DNA from: Streptomyces globosus
GTDB taxonomy: Bacteria > Actinomycetota > Actinomycetes > Streptomycetales > Streptomycetaceae
Length of the DNA: 64,000 nucleotides
Assembly: GCF_003325375.1 (NCBI RefSeq)
Contig: NZ_CP030862.1
Location: 6,551,001 to 6,615,000, forward strand
Direction: 5' to 3'
Within the stretch, counting starts at the first letter, position 1. Every line of letters begins with the position of its first letter. The translations under genes were made by a program, and so were the position numbers. Shown piece by piece: positions 41,607 through 49,809 of the stretch. Under the pieces are notes generated by a model. The model searched no databases. It saw only the letters and a list, made by a program, of their open reading frames with translations, and was not told where the DNA came from.

Positions 41607-42688
41607 TGAGCCACGCAATCCAGGACCAGCGCCCCGTCCGGGCCCCCGGATCCCGCACCGGCGGCAGCCTCACCCGCGGCGGCCTGCCCCGCTGGGCGCC
41701 CGCCGCCACCGCGGTCCTCTCCACCCTGCTCGGCTGCGGGGCCGGCCTCGCCTTCGGCCTGCAGAGCAAGATCCAGTGGGGCCTGATCGCCGCGCTCCTC
41801 TTCGTCGCCGCCACCTACGGCTCCAGCGCGGTCGTCGAGAACACCCGCCAGGCCAAGGACCGCGTCGCGACGTCCGTGATCTGGGTCTGCTTCCTGCTCG
41901 CCGTCGTCCCGCTCGTCTCGCTGCTCTGGACGACCGTGAGCCGCGGCGTGAAGGCCCTGAGCGGCCACTTCCTGACGCACTCCATGAACGGCGTGACCGG
42001 CTTCGAACCGGGCGGCGGCGTCTACCACGCCCTGCTGGGCACCATCGAGCAGGTCGCCCTGGCGACCCTGATCGCCGCGCCCATCGGCCTGCTGACCGCC
42101 GTCTACCTGGTCGAGTACGGCAAGGGCCGGCTCGCCAAGGCCGTCACGTTCTTCGTCGACGTCATGACCGGCATCCCCTCCATCGTCGCCGGCCTGTTCA
42201 TCCTGACGACCTGGAACCTGATGCTCGGCTTCGGCCCCTCCGGCTTCGCCGGCGCGATGGCCCTGTCGATCCTGATGATGCCCGTGGTGGTCCGCTCCAC
42301 CGAGGAGATGCTCAAGCTCGTCCCGAACGAGCTGCGCGAGGCCGCCCTCGCCCTCGGCGTGCCGAAGTGGCGTGTGATCCTCAAGGTGGTCCTCCCGACC
42401 GCCGTCGGCGGCATCTCCACCGGCCTGATGCTGGCCGTCGCCCGCATCGCCGGCGAGACCGCCCCGATCATGCTGCTGGTCTTCGGCTCCCAGCTGATCA
42501 ACGGCAACCCCTTCGAAGGCGCCCAGTCCTCGCTCCCGCTCTACATCTGGGAGCAGTACAAGGTCGGCAGCGACGCCTCCTACGACCGGGCATGGGCCGC
42601 AGCGCTCGTCCTGATCGCCTTCGTCATGATCCTCAACCTGGTGGCCCGCGGCATCGCCCGCTGGAAGGCCCCGAAGACCGGTCGCTGA
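41606..42688 (+). CDS. pstA: Phosphate ABC transporter permease PstA
   Basis: Second permease subunit, 360 residues, with two additional helices in its N-terminal region compared with the core six, as in other Streptomyces. EAA loop: REAALALGVPKWRVILKVVLPTAVGGIS. It also shows VDVMTGIPSIVAGLF and RIAGETAPIMLL. It overlaps pstC by one base and precedes pstB by 28 bases, so the three are one transcript. Confidence 0.96.
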   Translation: MSHAIQDQRPVRAPGSRTGGSLTRGGLPRWAPAATAVLSTLLGCGAGLAFGLQSKIQWGLIAALLFVAATYGSSAVVENTRQAKDRVATSVIWVCFLLAVVPLVSLLWTTVSRGVKALSGHFLTHSMNGVTGFEPGGGVYHALLGTIEQVALATLIAAPIGLLTAVYLVEYGKGRLAKAVTFFVDVMTGIPSIVAGLFILTTWNLMLGFGPSGFAGAMALSILMMPVVVRSTEEMLKLVPNELREAALALGVPKWRVILKVVLPTAVGGISTGLMLAVARIAGETAPIMLLVFGSQLINGNPFEGAQSSLPLYIWEQYKVGSDASYDRAWAAALVLIAFVMILNLVARGIARWKAPKTGR

Positions 42689-42716
42689 GCGACCGCACGA
42701 AAGCGAAGTGACCCTC

Positions 42717-43493
42717 ATGGCCAAGCGAATCGACGTCAGCGGCCTCTCCGCCTTCTACGGCACCCACAAGGCCATCGACGACATCTCGATGACCGTGGAG
42801 CCGCACTCCGTGACCGCCTTCATCGGCCCCTCCGGCTGCGGCAAGTCCACCTTCCTGCGCACCCTGAACCGGATGCACGAGGTCACCCCCGGCGGCCGCG
42901 TCGAGGGCAAGGTGCTCCTGGACGACGAGAACCTCTACGGCCCCGGCGTCGACCCGGTCGCCGTCCGCCGCACGGTCGGCATGGTCTTCCAGCGCCCCAA
43001 CCCCTTCCCCACCATGTCGATCTTCGAGAACGTGGCGGCGGGCCTGCGCCTGAACGGCGGCCACCGCCGGCAGGACCTCGCCGACATCGTCGAGCGGTCC
43101 CTGCGCGGCGCCAACCTGTGGAACGAGGTCAAGGACCGGCTGAACAAGCCGGGCTCCGGCCTCTCCGGCGGCCAGCAGCAGCGCCTGTGCATCGCCCGCG
43201 CCATCGCGGTCGAGCCCGAGGTCCTGCTGATGGACGAGCCCTGCTCGGCCCTCGACCCGATCTCCACCCTCGCCATCGAGGACCTGATCGGCGAGCTGAA
43301 GGAGCGCTTCACGATCGTCATCGTGACGCACAACATGCAGCAGGCGGCCCGCGTGTCGGACCGCACCGCCTTCTTCAACCTCGCCGCGGTCGGCCAGCCC
43401 GGAAAGCTCATCGAGATCGACGAGACCGACCGGATCTTCTCCAACCCTTCCGTCCAGGCGACCGAGGACTACATCTCGGGCCGCTTCGGCTGA
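42717..43493 (+). CDS. pstB: Phosphate ABC transporter ATPase PstB
   Basis: Cytoplasmic ATPase of the Pst importer, 258 residues from the ATG at 42717 (a GTG three codons upstream is also possible). Walker A GPSGCGKS, Q-loop FQRPNPFPTMS, signature LSGGQQQR, Walker B VLLMDEPCSALDP and the switch histidine in VIVTHNMQQA are all intact. The operon ends here with a strong terminator. phoU is not adjacent. Confidence 0.97.
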   Translation: MAKRIDVSGLSAFYGTHKAIDDISMTVEPHSVTAFIGPSGCGKSTFLRTLNRMHEVTPGGRVEGKVLLDDENLYGPGVDPVAVRRTVGMVFQRPNPFPTMSIFENVAAGLRLNGGHRRQDLADIVERSLRGANLWNEVKDRLNKPGSGLSGGQQQRLCIARAIAVEPEVLLMDEPCSALDPISTLAIEDLIGELKERFTIVIVTHNMQQAARVSDRTAFFNLAAVGQPGKLIEIDETDRIFSNPSVQATEDYISGRFG

Positions 43494-43533
43494 GCCGCCC
43501 TGCGGTGCTGCATGGCGGTGCCACCGCAAGGCG

Positions 43534-43570
43534 AAGGGCCGGCTCCCCTCGGGTGGGGGAGCCGGCCCTT
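43534..43570. terminator. Terminator of pstSCAB, shared with the convergent pit gene
   Basis: AAGGGCCGGCTCCCC pairs perfectly with GGGGAGCCGGCCCTT (15 bp, 7-base loop), followed by TCTCGTCT on the plus strand. It lies 40 bases beyond pstB and 38 bases beyond the leftward pit stop, so it can serve both. Confidence 0.8.
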
Positions 43571-43607
43571 TCTCGTCTCCGGGCCCGGGGGCCCGTACGC
43601 ACGCCGG

Positions 43608-44606
43608 CTAGCCGACGGCCAGGTTGACGAGCCAGAAGCACACCGCGGCCGCGAGCGCCGCGGCCGGCATGGTGATGAACCAGCCCAGGATGATGTTCTT
43701 GGCGACGCCCCAGCGGACCGCGTTGACCCGCTTGGTCGCCCCCACGCCCATGATCGCCGAGGTGATCACGTGGGTCGTGGAGATCGGCGCGTGGAAGAGG
43801 TACGACGCCGTGTACATGATCGAGGCGCCGGTGGTCTCCGCGGCGAAGCCCTGCGGCGGGTCCAGTTCGATGATCTTGCGGCCGAGGGTGCGCATGATGC
43901 GCCAGCCGCCCGCGTACGTACCCAGCGACAGCATGACCGCACACGCGATCTTGACCCACACGGGGATCGGCGCGCCCGCCTCCTCGACGTCCGCGATGAC
44001 CAGGGCCATCACCACGATGCCCATCGTCTTCTGCGCGTCCTGGAGGCCGTGGCCGAGCGCCATCGCGGCCGCCGAGACGGTCTGCGCGATGCGGAAGCCC
44101 CGCTTGGCCTTGTGCGGGTTGGCCCGCCGGAAGATCCACATGATCGCGACCATCACCAGGTAGCCGGCGACCAGGCCGACCAGCGGCGAGAGGAACATCG
44201 GGATGACGACCTTCTCGACCACGCCGGACCAGATGACCCCGATGCCGCCGGCGAGCGCCGCGCCGACCATGCCGCCGAAGAGCGCGTGCGACGAAGAGGA
44301 GGGGAGGCCGAAGTACCAGGTGATCAGGTTCCAGGCGATCGCGCCGACGAGTGCGGCGAAGAGGATCCACATCCCCGTGGCGCCGTGCGGGGTCTCGATG
44401 AGCCCCTCGCTGACCGTCTTGGCGACGCCGCTGCCCAGGAAGGCGCCGGCGAGGTTCATCACCGCGGCCATCGCGAGGGCGGCGCGCGGGGTCAGCGCCC
44501 GGGTCGAGACCGAGGTCGCGATCGCGTTCGCCGAGTCGTGGAACCCGTTGGTGTACGTGAAACCGAGCGCGACACCGATGGTCACGATCAGAGCGAAGGT
44601 GTCCAC
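43608..44606 (-). CDS. pit: Low-affinity inorganic phosphate transporter (Pit family)
   Basis: A secondary phosphate or metal-phosphate symporter of 332 residues with about ten TM helices. The two inverted signature regions of the PiT family are visible: FTYTNGFHDSANAIATSVSTRAL at the N-terminus and ITSAIMGVGATKRVNAVRWGVAKNIILGWFIT near the C-terminus, together with GLPSSSSHALFGGMVG. The DUF47 gene sits 5 bases upstream on the same strand, the usual pair. GTG and ATG choices do not matter here; the ATG at 44606 fits. Confidence 0.95.
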   Translation of the reverse strand: MDTFALIVTIGVALGFTYTNGFHDSANAIATSVSTRALTPRAALAMAAVMNLAGAFLGSGVAKTVSEGLIETPHGATGMWILFAALVGAIAWNLITWYFGLPSSSSHALFGGMVGAALAGGIGVIWSGVVEKVVIPMFLSPLVGLVAGYLVMVAIMWIFRRANPHKAKRGFRIAQTVSAAAMALGHGLQDAQKTMGIVVMALVIADVEEAGAPIPVWVKIACAVMLSLGTYAGGWRIMRTLGRKIIELDPPQGFAAETTGASIMYTASYLFHAPISTTHVITSAIMGVGATKRVNAVRWGVAKNIILGWFITMPAAALAAAVCFWLVNLAVG

Positions 44607-44611
44607 GGGGT

Positions 44612-45232
44612 TCAGGACTCCTTGACCGCGATGGTCTCCACCGTGTTCGCGACGTGCTCGAACGCGTCGGCCGCCTCTTCGAGCACGTCGACGATCTGCT
44701 TGAGCTTCAGCACCTCGATGGCGTCGTACTTGCCGTTGAAGAGCTGGGCGAGCAGCTTCCGGTGGATCTGGTCGGCCTGGTTCTCAAGGCGGTTGACCTC
44801 GATCCAGTACTCAGTCAGGTGGTCCATGGTCCGCAGGTGCGGCATGGCCTCCGCGGTCAGCTCGGCCGCCCGCGCCAGGACCTCGATCTGCTGCTCGACG
44901 CCCTTGGGGAGCTCCTCGATGTTGTAGAGGACGACCAGGTCGACGGCCTCCTCCATGAAGTCCATGATGTCGTCGAGCGAGGAGGCCAGGGAGTAGATGT
45001 CCTCGCGGTCGAACGGCGTGATGAAGGAGGAGTTCAGCTGGTGGAAGATCGCGTGGGTGGCGTCGTCCCCCGCGTGCTCGGCCGCCCGCATGCGCTCCGC
45101 GATCTCGGCTCGGGCGGGTGGCTCCGCTCCGAGCAGTTCCATCAGGAGCTTGGAGCCCGTGACGATGTTGTCCGCGGATGCGGCAAACATGTCGTAGAAG
45201 CTCGTCTCCCTGGGGGTCAGACGAAATCGCAC
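44612..45232 (-). CDS. DUF47 (PhoU-like) partner of the Pit transporter
   Basis: A 206-residue helical protein of the PhoU-related DUF47 family, which regulates or assists the adjacent Pit transporter. It starts at the GTG at 45232 (RFRLTPRETSFYDMFAASADNIV) with GAGGACC upstream, rather than 11 codons earlier. The conserved acidic and His clusters (AAEHAGDDATHAIF, FITPFDREDIYSLASSLDDIMDFMEEAVDL and DQIHRKLLAQLF) match metal-binding PhoU folds. Directly upstream of pit with a 5-base gap. Confidence 0.92.
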   Translation of the reverse strand: MRFRLTPRETSFYDMFAASADNIVTGSKLLMELLGAEPPARAEIAERMRAAEHAGDDATHAIFHQLNSSFITPFDREDIYSLASSLDDIMDFMEEAVDLVVLYNIEELPKGVEQQIEVLARAAELTAEAMPHLRTMDHLTEYWIEVNRLENQADQIHRKLLAQLFNGKYDAIEVLKLKQIVDVLEEAADAFEHVANTVETIAVKES

Positions 45233-45375
45233 GTGTGGTCCTCGGGGTGCATCGGATTCGGTCACCTGATGCTAGGCGCTCGCTCCGGCCACGGCTAACC
45301 CGCCGTTCTCCGTGTCCTCCATCAGGCAGAGTGGGCCCGCGGGCCCCTGCCCCCGGCCGCGCGGCCCGGTATTCT

Positions 45376-45392
45376 ATACCCGTCGGGGGTAT
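45376..45392. promoter_or_regulatory. CsoR operator overlapping the csoR promoter
   Basis: ATACCC, five bases, GGGTAT: the known CsoR palindrome type (TACCC-N5-GGGTA). It overlaps AT-rich sequence suitable as a -10 element (TATTCT/TATACC) 32 bases ahead of the csoR start. Autorepression released by Cu(I) is expected. Confidence 0.85.
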
Positions 45393-45423
45393 CCCCGGCT
45401 CGTCGCGGACCACGGGAGGACCC

Positions 45424-45762
45424 ATGACGGCCATCGAGGCGGAGAGCTCCGGATCCGGCGCCGGCACCGCGGCGCATGCGGTACACGGGTACCACCACCG
45501 CAAGGACGAGCACCTCAAGCGGCTGCGCCGGATCGAGGGACAGATCCGCGGCCTCCAGCGCCTCGTCGACGAGGACGTCTACTGCATCGACATACTCACC
45601 CAGGTCTCGGCGAGCACGAAGGCCCTGCAGTCCTTCGCCCTCCAGCTCCTGGAGGAGCACCTGCGGCACTGCGTGGCCGACGCGGCCGTCAAGGGCGGGG
45701 GCGAGATCGACGCCAAGGTCGAGGAGGCCACGAAGGCCATCGCCCGCCTGCTGCGCACCTGA
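45424..45762 (+). CDS. csoR: Copper-sensing repressor CsoR
   Basis: A 112-residue helical tetrameric repressor that leaves DNA when it binds Cu(I). The Cu(I) ligand set is intact: Cys54 (YCIDIL), His79 (EEHLRHC) and Cys83. The core, HLKRLRRIEGQIRGLQRLVDEDVYC, is nearly identical to Streptomyces lividans CsoR as I remember it. The disordered N-terminal extension is shorter. GGGAGGA precedes the ATG. It has its own operator upstream and a hairpin downstream. Confidence 0.93.
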   Translation: MTAIEAESSGSGAGTAAHAVHGYHHRKDEHLKRLRRIEGQIRGLQRLVDEDVYCIDILTQVSASTKALQSFALQLLEEHLRHCVADAAVKGGGEIDAKVEEATKAIARLLRT

Positions 45763-45797
45763 GCCGCCGGCTCGGCCGGCCCGTGCAGGGGGCGCGC

Positions 45798-45827
45798 GCC
45801 CGTACCCCGCGGGAAGGGGGTACGGGC
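45798..45827. terminator. Terminator after csoR
   Basis: GCCCGTACCCC pairs perfectly with GGGGTACGGGC (11 bp, 8-base loop). It lies between csoR and the convergent 50-residue protein gene, 36 bases past csoR. Confidence 0.75.
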
Positions 45828-45842
45828 CCGCCCGGCCCGCGG

Positions 45843-45995
45843 CTACAGGCCGAGCCCCATGAGGACCTCGTCGATCCGGTCCTGGCTGAGCCGCTCCTCG
45901 TCGGCGGCGGACGCGGCGATGATCAGCTCGCCGCACAGTTCGATCTCGGCCAGCGCCACGTGGTCCTGCACCGTCGCACCGCACACGGGGGTCAC
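45843..45995 (-). CDS. 50-residue conserved hypothetical protein
   Basis: A short protein starting at the GTG at 45995 with GAGGTGAG 5 bases upstream. It begins TPVCGATVQDHVALAEIELCGELIIAASAADEE and ends IDEVLMGLGL: a helical acidic peptide with two cysteines. I remember similar short proteins in other Streptomyces at this place. Function unknown; no link to copper beyond neighbourhood. Confidence 0.6.
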   Translation of the reverse strand: MTPVCGATVQDHVALAEIELCGELIIAASAADEERLSQDRIDEVLMGLGL

Positions 45996-46143
45996 GCGTC
46001 TCACCTCGATCTGCCGCCATCGGACATCGGTCTGCGATGCGCCCAGCGTAGGGACGCGCCCGCGGTGTGCGCATGACACGGATGGACCATTTCCGGATAC
46101 CCCGCCATGGCCCGAAGGCATGGCACCCGGTGCCTCCCCCCGG

Positions 46144-46980
46144 CTATCCGGCGATCTTCCCGGCGTAAATATCCCTGCTTGCGGGCAATACGACGGTCAC
46201 CGGAGTGCCGAACCCGTAGAGCAGCGTGGTCGAGGAGACATCGATCACGCCATTGTTGACCCAGCTGAAGCGGTGCCGGACCTTCCGCAGCCGCCCCTCC
46301 TCGTCGAGGTAGGCGTCGAAGGGCACCGTGTCCGTGGTGAACCCTTTCGCCGCTGCCTCCAATGCCCCCTTGATTCCCGGGGAGGCGGTTTTCGCCGCCC
46401 TCCCGATGTCCGTCGTCCCCTGGTAGTGCCGCACCTTCGTGCCCGCCAGCTCCGTCTCGCCGACGTAGCGGACGTCCCGGGCGCCGCGCAGCAGCTCGGC
46501 GGCGGCCAGCGGGTCGGTCGCACCGCCCGTGACCAGGTTCCCGTCCGCGAGGGTGGTGGTGTCGACGCGGACCCACTTGTCGGCGGGCACGCCCGCGCCC
46601 CGGTTCTTCATGTACAGCGCGCCGGGCACGAGCAGCTCGGTGATCGGCTGGTGCGCCTCCTTGCCCGCCGGGTCGGCGGGCAGCATGACCAGGAGCTGGC
46701 CCATCCGGTTCTTGAAGTCGACGCCGCCCTCGCCGCGGATGGTGACCCGGGTGCCTCCGGTCGCCATCTCCATCGCCGTACGGGCCTGCGCGCTCCCGGT
46801 GGCGGCCAGCCGGTCGGGGGCCGCCCTGACGGCGGCCGCCGGATCCGCCGGGGTCCGGTCGTCCCCCGCGGCGGCGGAACCGCCGCACCCGCTCGTCACG
46901 GCGACCACCGCGGCCACGCCGACGGCGAGGACCGCCCCGCCCGAGCGGCCGCGCCGCTGCCCCTGCTGGTGCACCACCAT
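46144..46980 (-). CDS. Lipoprotein, LppX/LprG-like fold
   Basis: A 278-residue exported protein with a lipobox at TSGC (Cys32) after a hydrophobic signal (RSGGAVLAVGVAAVVAV). The mature part has the pattern of actinobacterial LppX/LprAFG-like beta-clamp proteins: conditional segments SAQARTAMEMATGG, GALYMKNRG, KWVRVDTTTL and PFDAYLDEEGRLRKVRHRF. Such proteins carry lipids in mycobacteria; here the ligand is unknown. Start ATG 46980. Confidence 0.75.
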   Translation of the reverse strand: MVVHQQGQRRGRSGGAVLAVGVAAVVAVTSGCGGSAAAGDDRTPADPAAAVRAAPDRLAATGSAQARTAMEMATGGTRVTIRGEGGVDFKNRMGQLLVMLPADPAGKEAHQPITELLVPGALYMKNRGAGVPADKWVRVDTTTLADGNLVTGGATDPLAAAELLRGARDVRYVGETELAGTKVRHYQGTTDIGRAAKTASPGIKGALEAAAKGFTTDTVPFDAYLDEEGRLRKVRHRFSWVNNGVIDVSSTTLLYGFGTPVTVVLPASRDIYAGKIAG

Positions 46981-47110
46981 CGCCTGCCAACCCCCAACAC
47001 GTCACCGCTGCTTGTCCGAGGCCCCCACCCGCTGCGGTTTAACGAGGTCCGCGGCCTCCCGTCACGGTGCGGGCCTCCCGGGCGCGCCGCGCCGCCGGTA
47101 CCGTGGCAGC

Positions 47111-47323
47111 GTGGACCCGCACACCGGGGCGCCGCCCGCCCCCGAGCCCGAGACCTCCCGCCGCATCCGGATCGCGCCGCAGGATCCGCCTGCCGCGCAC
47201 ACCGCGTCCACCAGTGAGCGCGGCTCGTTCTGCCTGGCAGTGTGCGGCTGCGGCTGGCGCGGCCCGGCCCGCCGCTCGCGCGACCTGGCCCGCAGGGACG
47301 CCGCGGAGCACGGCGCCGCGTAG
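47111..47323 (+). CDS. Small Cys/Trp-motif protein, 70 residues
   Basis: Begins at a GTG at 47111. The second half, GSFCLAVCGCGWRGPARRSRDLARRDAAEH, has four close cysteines (C-x3-C-x-C), of the kind that binds zinc, followed by a basic helix. I have a memory of similar short actinobacterial proteins. The first 35 residues are Pro/Ala-rich. The ribosome-binding site is weak, so the start is uncertain. Confidence 0.55.
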   Translation: MDPHTGAPPAPEPETSRRIRIAPQDPPAAHTASTSERGSFCLAVCGCGWRGPARRSRDLARRDAAEHGAA

Positions 47324-47426
47324 GCCCCGCCCGGCGGGCGCCCCGGCCGCGGCCGCCCGCCGCGGGTGTCACCCGTTCGGCCGCGGCCGGCTGGCGGGGC
47401 GGCCGGGCCGCGGGTGCCCTGGAGGC

Positions 47427-47663
47427 ATGCCCGGACCCGCATCGCGCGCCGCCGCCCTCCTCGCGTGGGCGCTGCTCCTCGTCCTCGCGCCCGCGGGCGC
47501 GGCCGCGGCGAGGCCGACCGGCTCCGCCGAGGGCCCGGCGGACGTGGCCCTGGCAGTCGGGCTGACCTGCGCCGCCGCTGTGGCGACGGGGCTGTGGCTG
47601 CGGGCGCGCCGCCGCAGGGACGCGGAGGCGGGCGGCCGCGGCCCCGAGGGCGGCGAGCGGTGA
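47427..47663 (+). CDS. Small membrane protein (78 residues)
   Basis: An ATG at 47427 opens a frame with a signal-like or TM helix (RAAALLAWALLLVLAPAGAAA), a second hydrophobic helix (ADVALAVGLTCAAAVATGLWL) and a basic, Gly-rich tail. GGAGG is present but stands only 1 base from the ATG, so translation efficiency or the start is doubtful. The stop overlaps the next start (GTGA). No family recognised. Confidence 0.45.
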   Translation: MPGPASRAAALLAWALLLVLAPAGAAAARPTGSAEGPADVALAVGLTCAAAVATGLWLRARRRRDAEAGGRGPEGGER

Positions 47664-47770
47664 CACCCCGGCACCGGCCGGCCGCGGTGCGGCTGTGCTT
47701 CGGCATTGCCGCGCTGTGCGTGCTCGCGGCGGCGCTGATGTTCCTGTGGGACGCGTACGGGCACCCCTGA
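47660..47770 (+). CDS. 36-residue single-pass membrane peptide
   Basis: A GTG at 47660 overlaps the stop of the preceding small gene. The peptide TPRHRPAAVRLCFGIAALCVL, continuing to FLWDAYGHP, has a basic start, one clear TM helix and an aromatic end. Coupled expression with the preceding gene is suggested by the overlap. Too short for firm support. Confidence 0.4.
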   Translation: MTPRHRPAAVRLCFGIAALCVLAAALMFLWDAYGHP

Positions 47771-47805
47771 TGCACGGCCGGGTCCGGCCGCTGCGGTGCC
47801 GCGGG

Positions 47806-48525
47806 TCAGGCCGCCAGGTCGTTGTCGCGGGTGAGGCCGCCGCCGCCGACCGCGGCGTGCTCGCCGCCGAGCTCCACCGGCCGGGGCCGGGCGAGGTGGC
47901 GGCCCCGTACGAGCCGGGCGGCCCGCGGGGAGCGGGCGGCCGCGCGCACGGCGGGCGTCAGCACGGCCATGGCGAGCGGGGCGAGGACGAGGACGACGGC
48001 GGTGCCGAGGGCGAACCCGCCGAGGACGTCGGTGGGGTAGTGGACGCCGATGTAGACGCGGCTGAGCCCCTCGGCGAGGGCCAGGCCGATGCCGAGGAGG
48101 CCGATGCGGCGGCGGGCGAGGAACAGGCCCATGCCGAGGGCCATCGTGAAGGTGGCGTGGTCGCTGACGAAGGAGTACAGGCTCTGGCTCGCGGCGGGTT
48201 CGAGGACGTGGAGGCCCTCGTGCACCCGGAACGGCCTGTCCCGGCCGACGAGCTGACGCAGCGGCACGTTGGCGGCGAGCGCGATGACCGCGGCGAGCGG
48301 CGCCCACAGCAGGGCGGCGAACGTCTCGGCGGCCGCGGCCGGTTCCTGCCGCCGGGCGCCGCGCCAGCACCACAGCACGAGGAGCAGCATCAGGAGGGGG
48401 ATGCCGTAGGAGCTGGCCAGGACGACGGCTCTGTCGACCGCGGCCGGGGCGTACCGGGCCAGCGCGTTGACGTCGTGGAGCAGGCTGACGTCCACGTTCG
48501 GCCCACCGGTTGCCAGTGCAGCCAT
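47806..48525 (-). CDS. PAP2-family membrane phosphatase
   Basis: A 239-residue polytopic protein that probably dephosphorylates a lipid pyrophosphate (undecaprenyl-PP or phosphatidate type). The three phosphatase motifs are present: LVGRDRPF (motif 1, K-x6-R-P replaced by an R-rich form), YSFVSDHATF (motif 2, S-x-H variant with SDH) and SRVYIGVHYPTDVLGG (motif 3, with the nucleophile-activating His). Six TM helices are expected. Start ATG 48525. The 190 bases upstream hold no gene. Confidence 0.9.
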   Translation of the reverse strand: MAALATGGPNVDVSLLHDVNALARYAPAAVDRAVVLASSYGIPLLMLLLVLWCWRGARRQEPAAAAETFAALLWAPLAAVIALAANVPLRQLVGRDRPFRVHEGLHVLEPAASQSLYSFVSDHATFTMALGMGLFLARRRIGLLGIGLALAEGLSRVYIGVHYPTDVLGGFALGTAVVLVLAPLAMAVLTPAVRAAARSPRAARLVRGRHLARPRPVELGGEHAAVGGGGLTRDNDLAA

Positions 48526-48719
48526 GGCGATGCGGCCCCTTGTTCTTGCTCGGTTCCCCTACGGGGGCACCCGTGTGTGCACCCCGCGAAACCCCCCCCG
48601 TGTCGATCCACCCCGTGACCATGGAACGCCTGCTCGGGCAGGGCGGTTCCCCTCTCCACGGGATGATCACGGCAACGTTATCCAAGAGTGATACGTCGGC
48701 GCAGCTCAGGGCCTGCGCT

Positions 48720-49751
48720 TCACGGAGTGTCGCCCGGGGCCTTCGCGTCGGCGGTGCGGTCGGGCAGGGCCTCCGCCCCGTCCTTGGTGACCCGCGTGGC
48801 CCCGAAGTAGTCCGGGGTGTCGATCTTGTCGAAGCGGATCACCGCACCCGTGTAAGGCGCGTTGATCATGTATCCGCCGCCCACGTACAGCCCGACGTGC
48901 CGGATCTCCCGCGAGTTCGTCAGATCGTCGGAGAAGAACACCAGGTCGCCCGGGAGCAGTTCCTCCCGCGAGGGGTGCGGACCCGCGTTGTACTGGTCGT
49001 TGGCGACGCGCGGCAGCGTGACGCCCACCGACTCGTACGCCGCCTTCGTCAGCCCCGAGCAGTCGAACCGCCCGTCCTGGTCGGGCGTTCCGTTGCCGCC
49101 CCACAGGTACGGCGTGCCCAGCTGCTTCTGCGCGAAGTAGATCGCCCCGGCCGCCTGCTGCGAGGGGGCGACCCGCCCGACGGGCCGCTCGAAGCTCTTC
49201 GCCAGGGTCGTGATCGCCTTCACGTACCCCTGCGTCTCCTTGTACGGGGGCACGCCCTGGTACTTGAACACGGCGCCGGGGCCGGCGTTGTAGGCGGCGA
49301 GCATGTTCGCGACGGGGTCGCCGGGGACCTTCCTGACGTCCTCGGCGAGCGCGCAGTCGTACGAAGCCGCCGAGGGGATCGCGTCGTTGGGGTCCCAGAT
49401 GTCCCGGTCCCCGTCGCCGTCCCCGTCGATCCCGTGGGTGGCCCAGGTGCCGGGGATGAACTGGGCGATGCCCCGCGCGTCGGCGGGGCTGACGACCGTG
49501 GGGTTCCAGCCGCTCTCCGAGTACAGCTGCGCCGCCAGGACCGCCGGGGACAGGGTCGGGCAGAGCACGCCCCACTTCTGCACCAGCGCCTGGTACTTCG
49601 ACGGCACGGCGCCCTTGGCGAGCCCGAGCGCGCGGCCGCCGGCGCCGCCCGCGATGCCCGCCGCCGCCGAGTACGTGCCGATCACCAGGAGGGCGACGAA
49701 GCACAGGAACACAGCGAGGGCGCTCCCGCCGACCTTCCAGAATCTGCGCAC
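48720..49751 (-). CDS. CwlT-like cell-wall hydrolase: lytic transglycosylase + NlpC/P60
   Basis: A 343-residue, membrane-anchored (TM about 9-28) bifunctional peptidoglycan hydrolase. The lytic transglycosylase domain has the catalytic Glu79 in LYSESGWNP, GIAQFIPGTW and LAAYNAGPGAV; the GDGDGD insert (about 110-115) may bind calcium. The NlpC/P60 domain has YLWGG, catalytic Cys231 (FDCSGL) and His285 (RHVGLYVG); the third residue is Asn297. This exact pair of domains is that of CwlT/Orf14 (VirB1-like) hydrolases, which open the wall for Gram-positive type IV systems. The T4SS-like operon lies 3.6 kb to the right. Confidence 0.9.
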   Translation of the reverse strand: MRRFWKVGGSALAVFLCFVALLVIGTYSAAAGIAGGAGGRALGLAKGAVPSKYQALVQKWGVLCPTLSPAVLAAQLYSESGWNPTVVSPADARGIAQFIPGTWATHGIDGDGDGDRDIWDPNDAIPSAASYDCALAEDVRKVPGDPVANMLAAYNAGPGAVFKYQGVPPYKETQGYVKAITTLAKSFERPVGRVAPSQQAAGAIYFAQKQLGTPYLWGGNGTPDQDGRFDCSGLTKAAYESVGVTLPRVANDQYNAGPHPSREELLPGDLVFFSDDLTNSREIRHVGLYVGGGYMINAPYTGAVIRFDKIDTPDYFGATRVTKDGAEALPDRTADAKAPGDTP

Positions 49752-49809
49752 CCGTCAACCCTCCCCCATCGGACAGACATTCACATGGATTCACCGACAC
49801 GTGTCGGAT

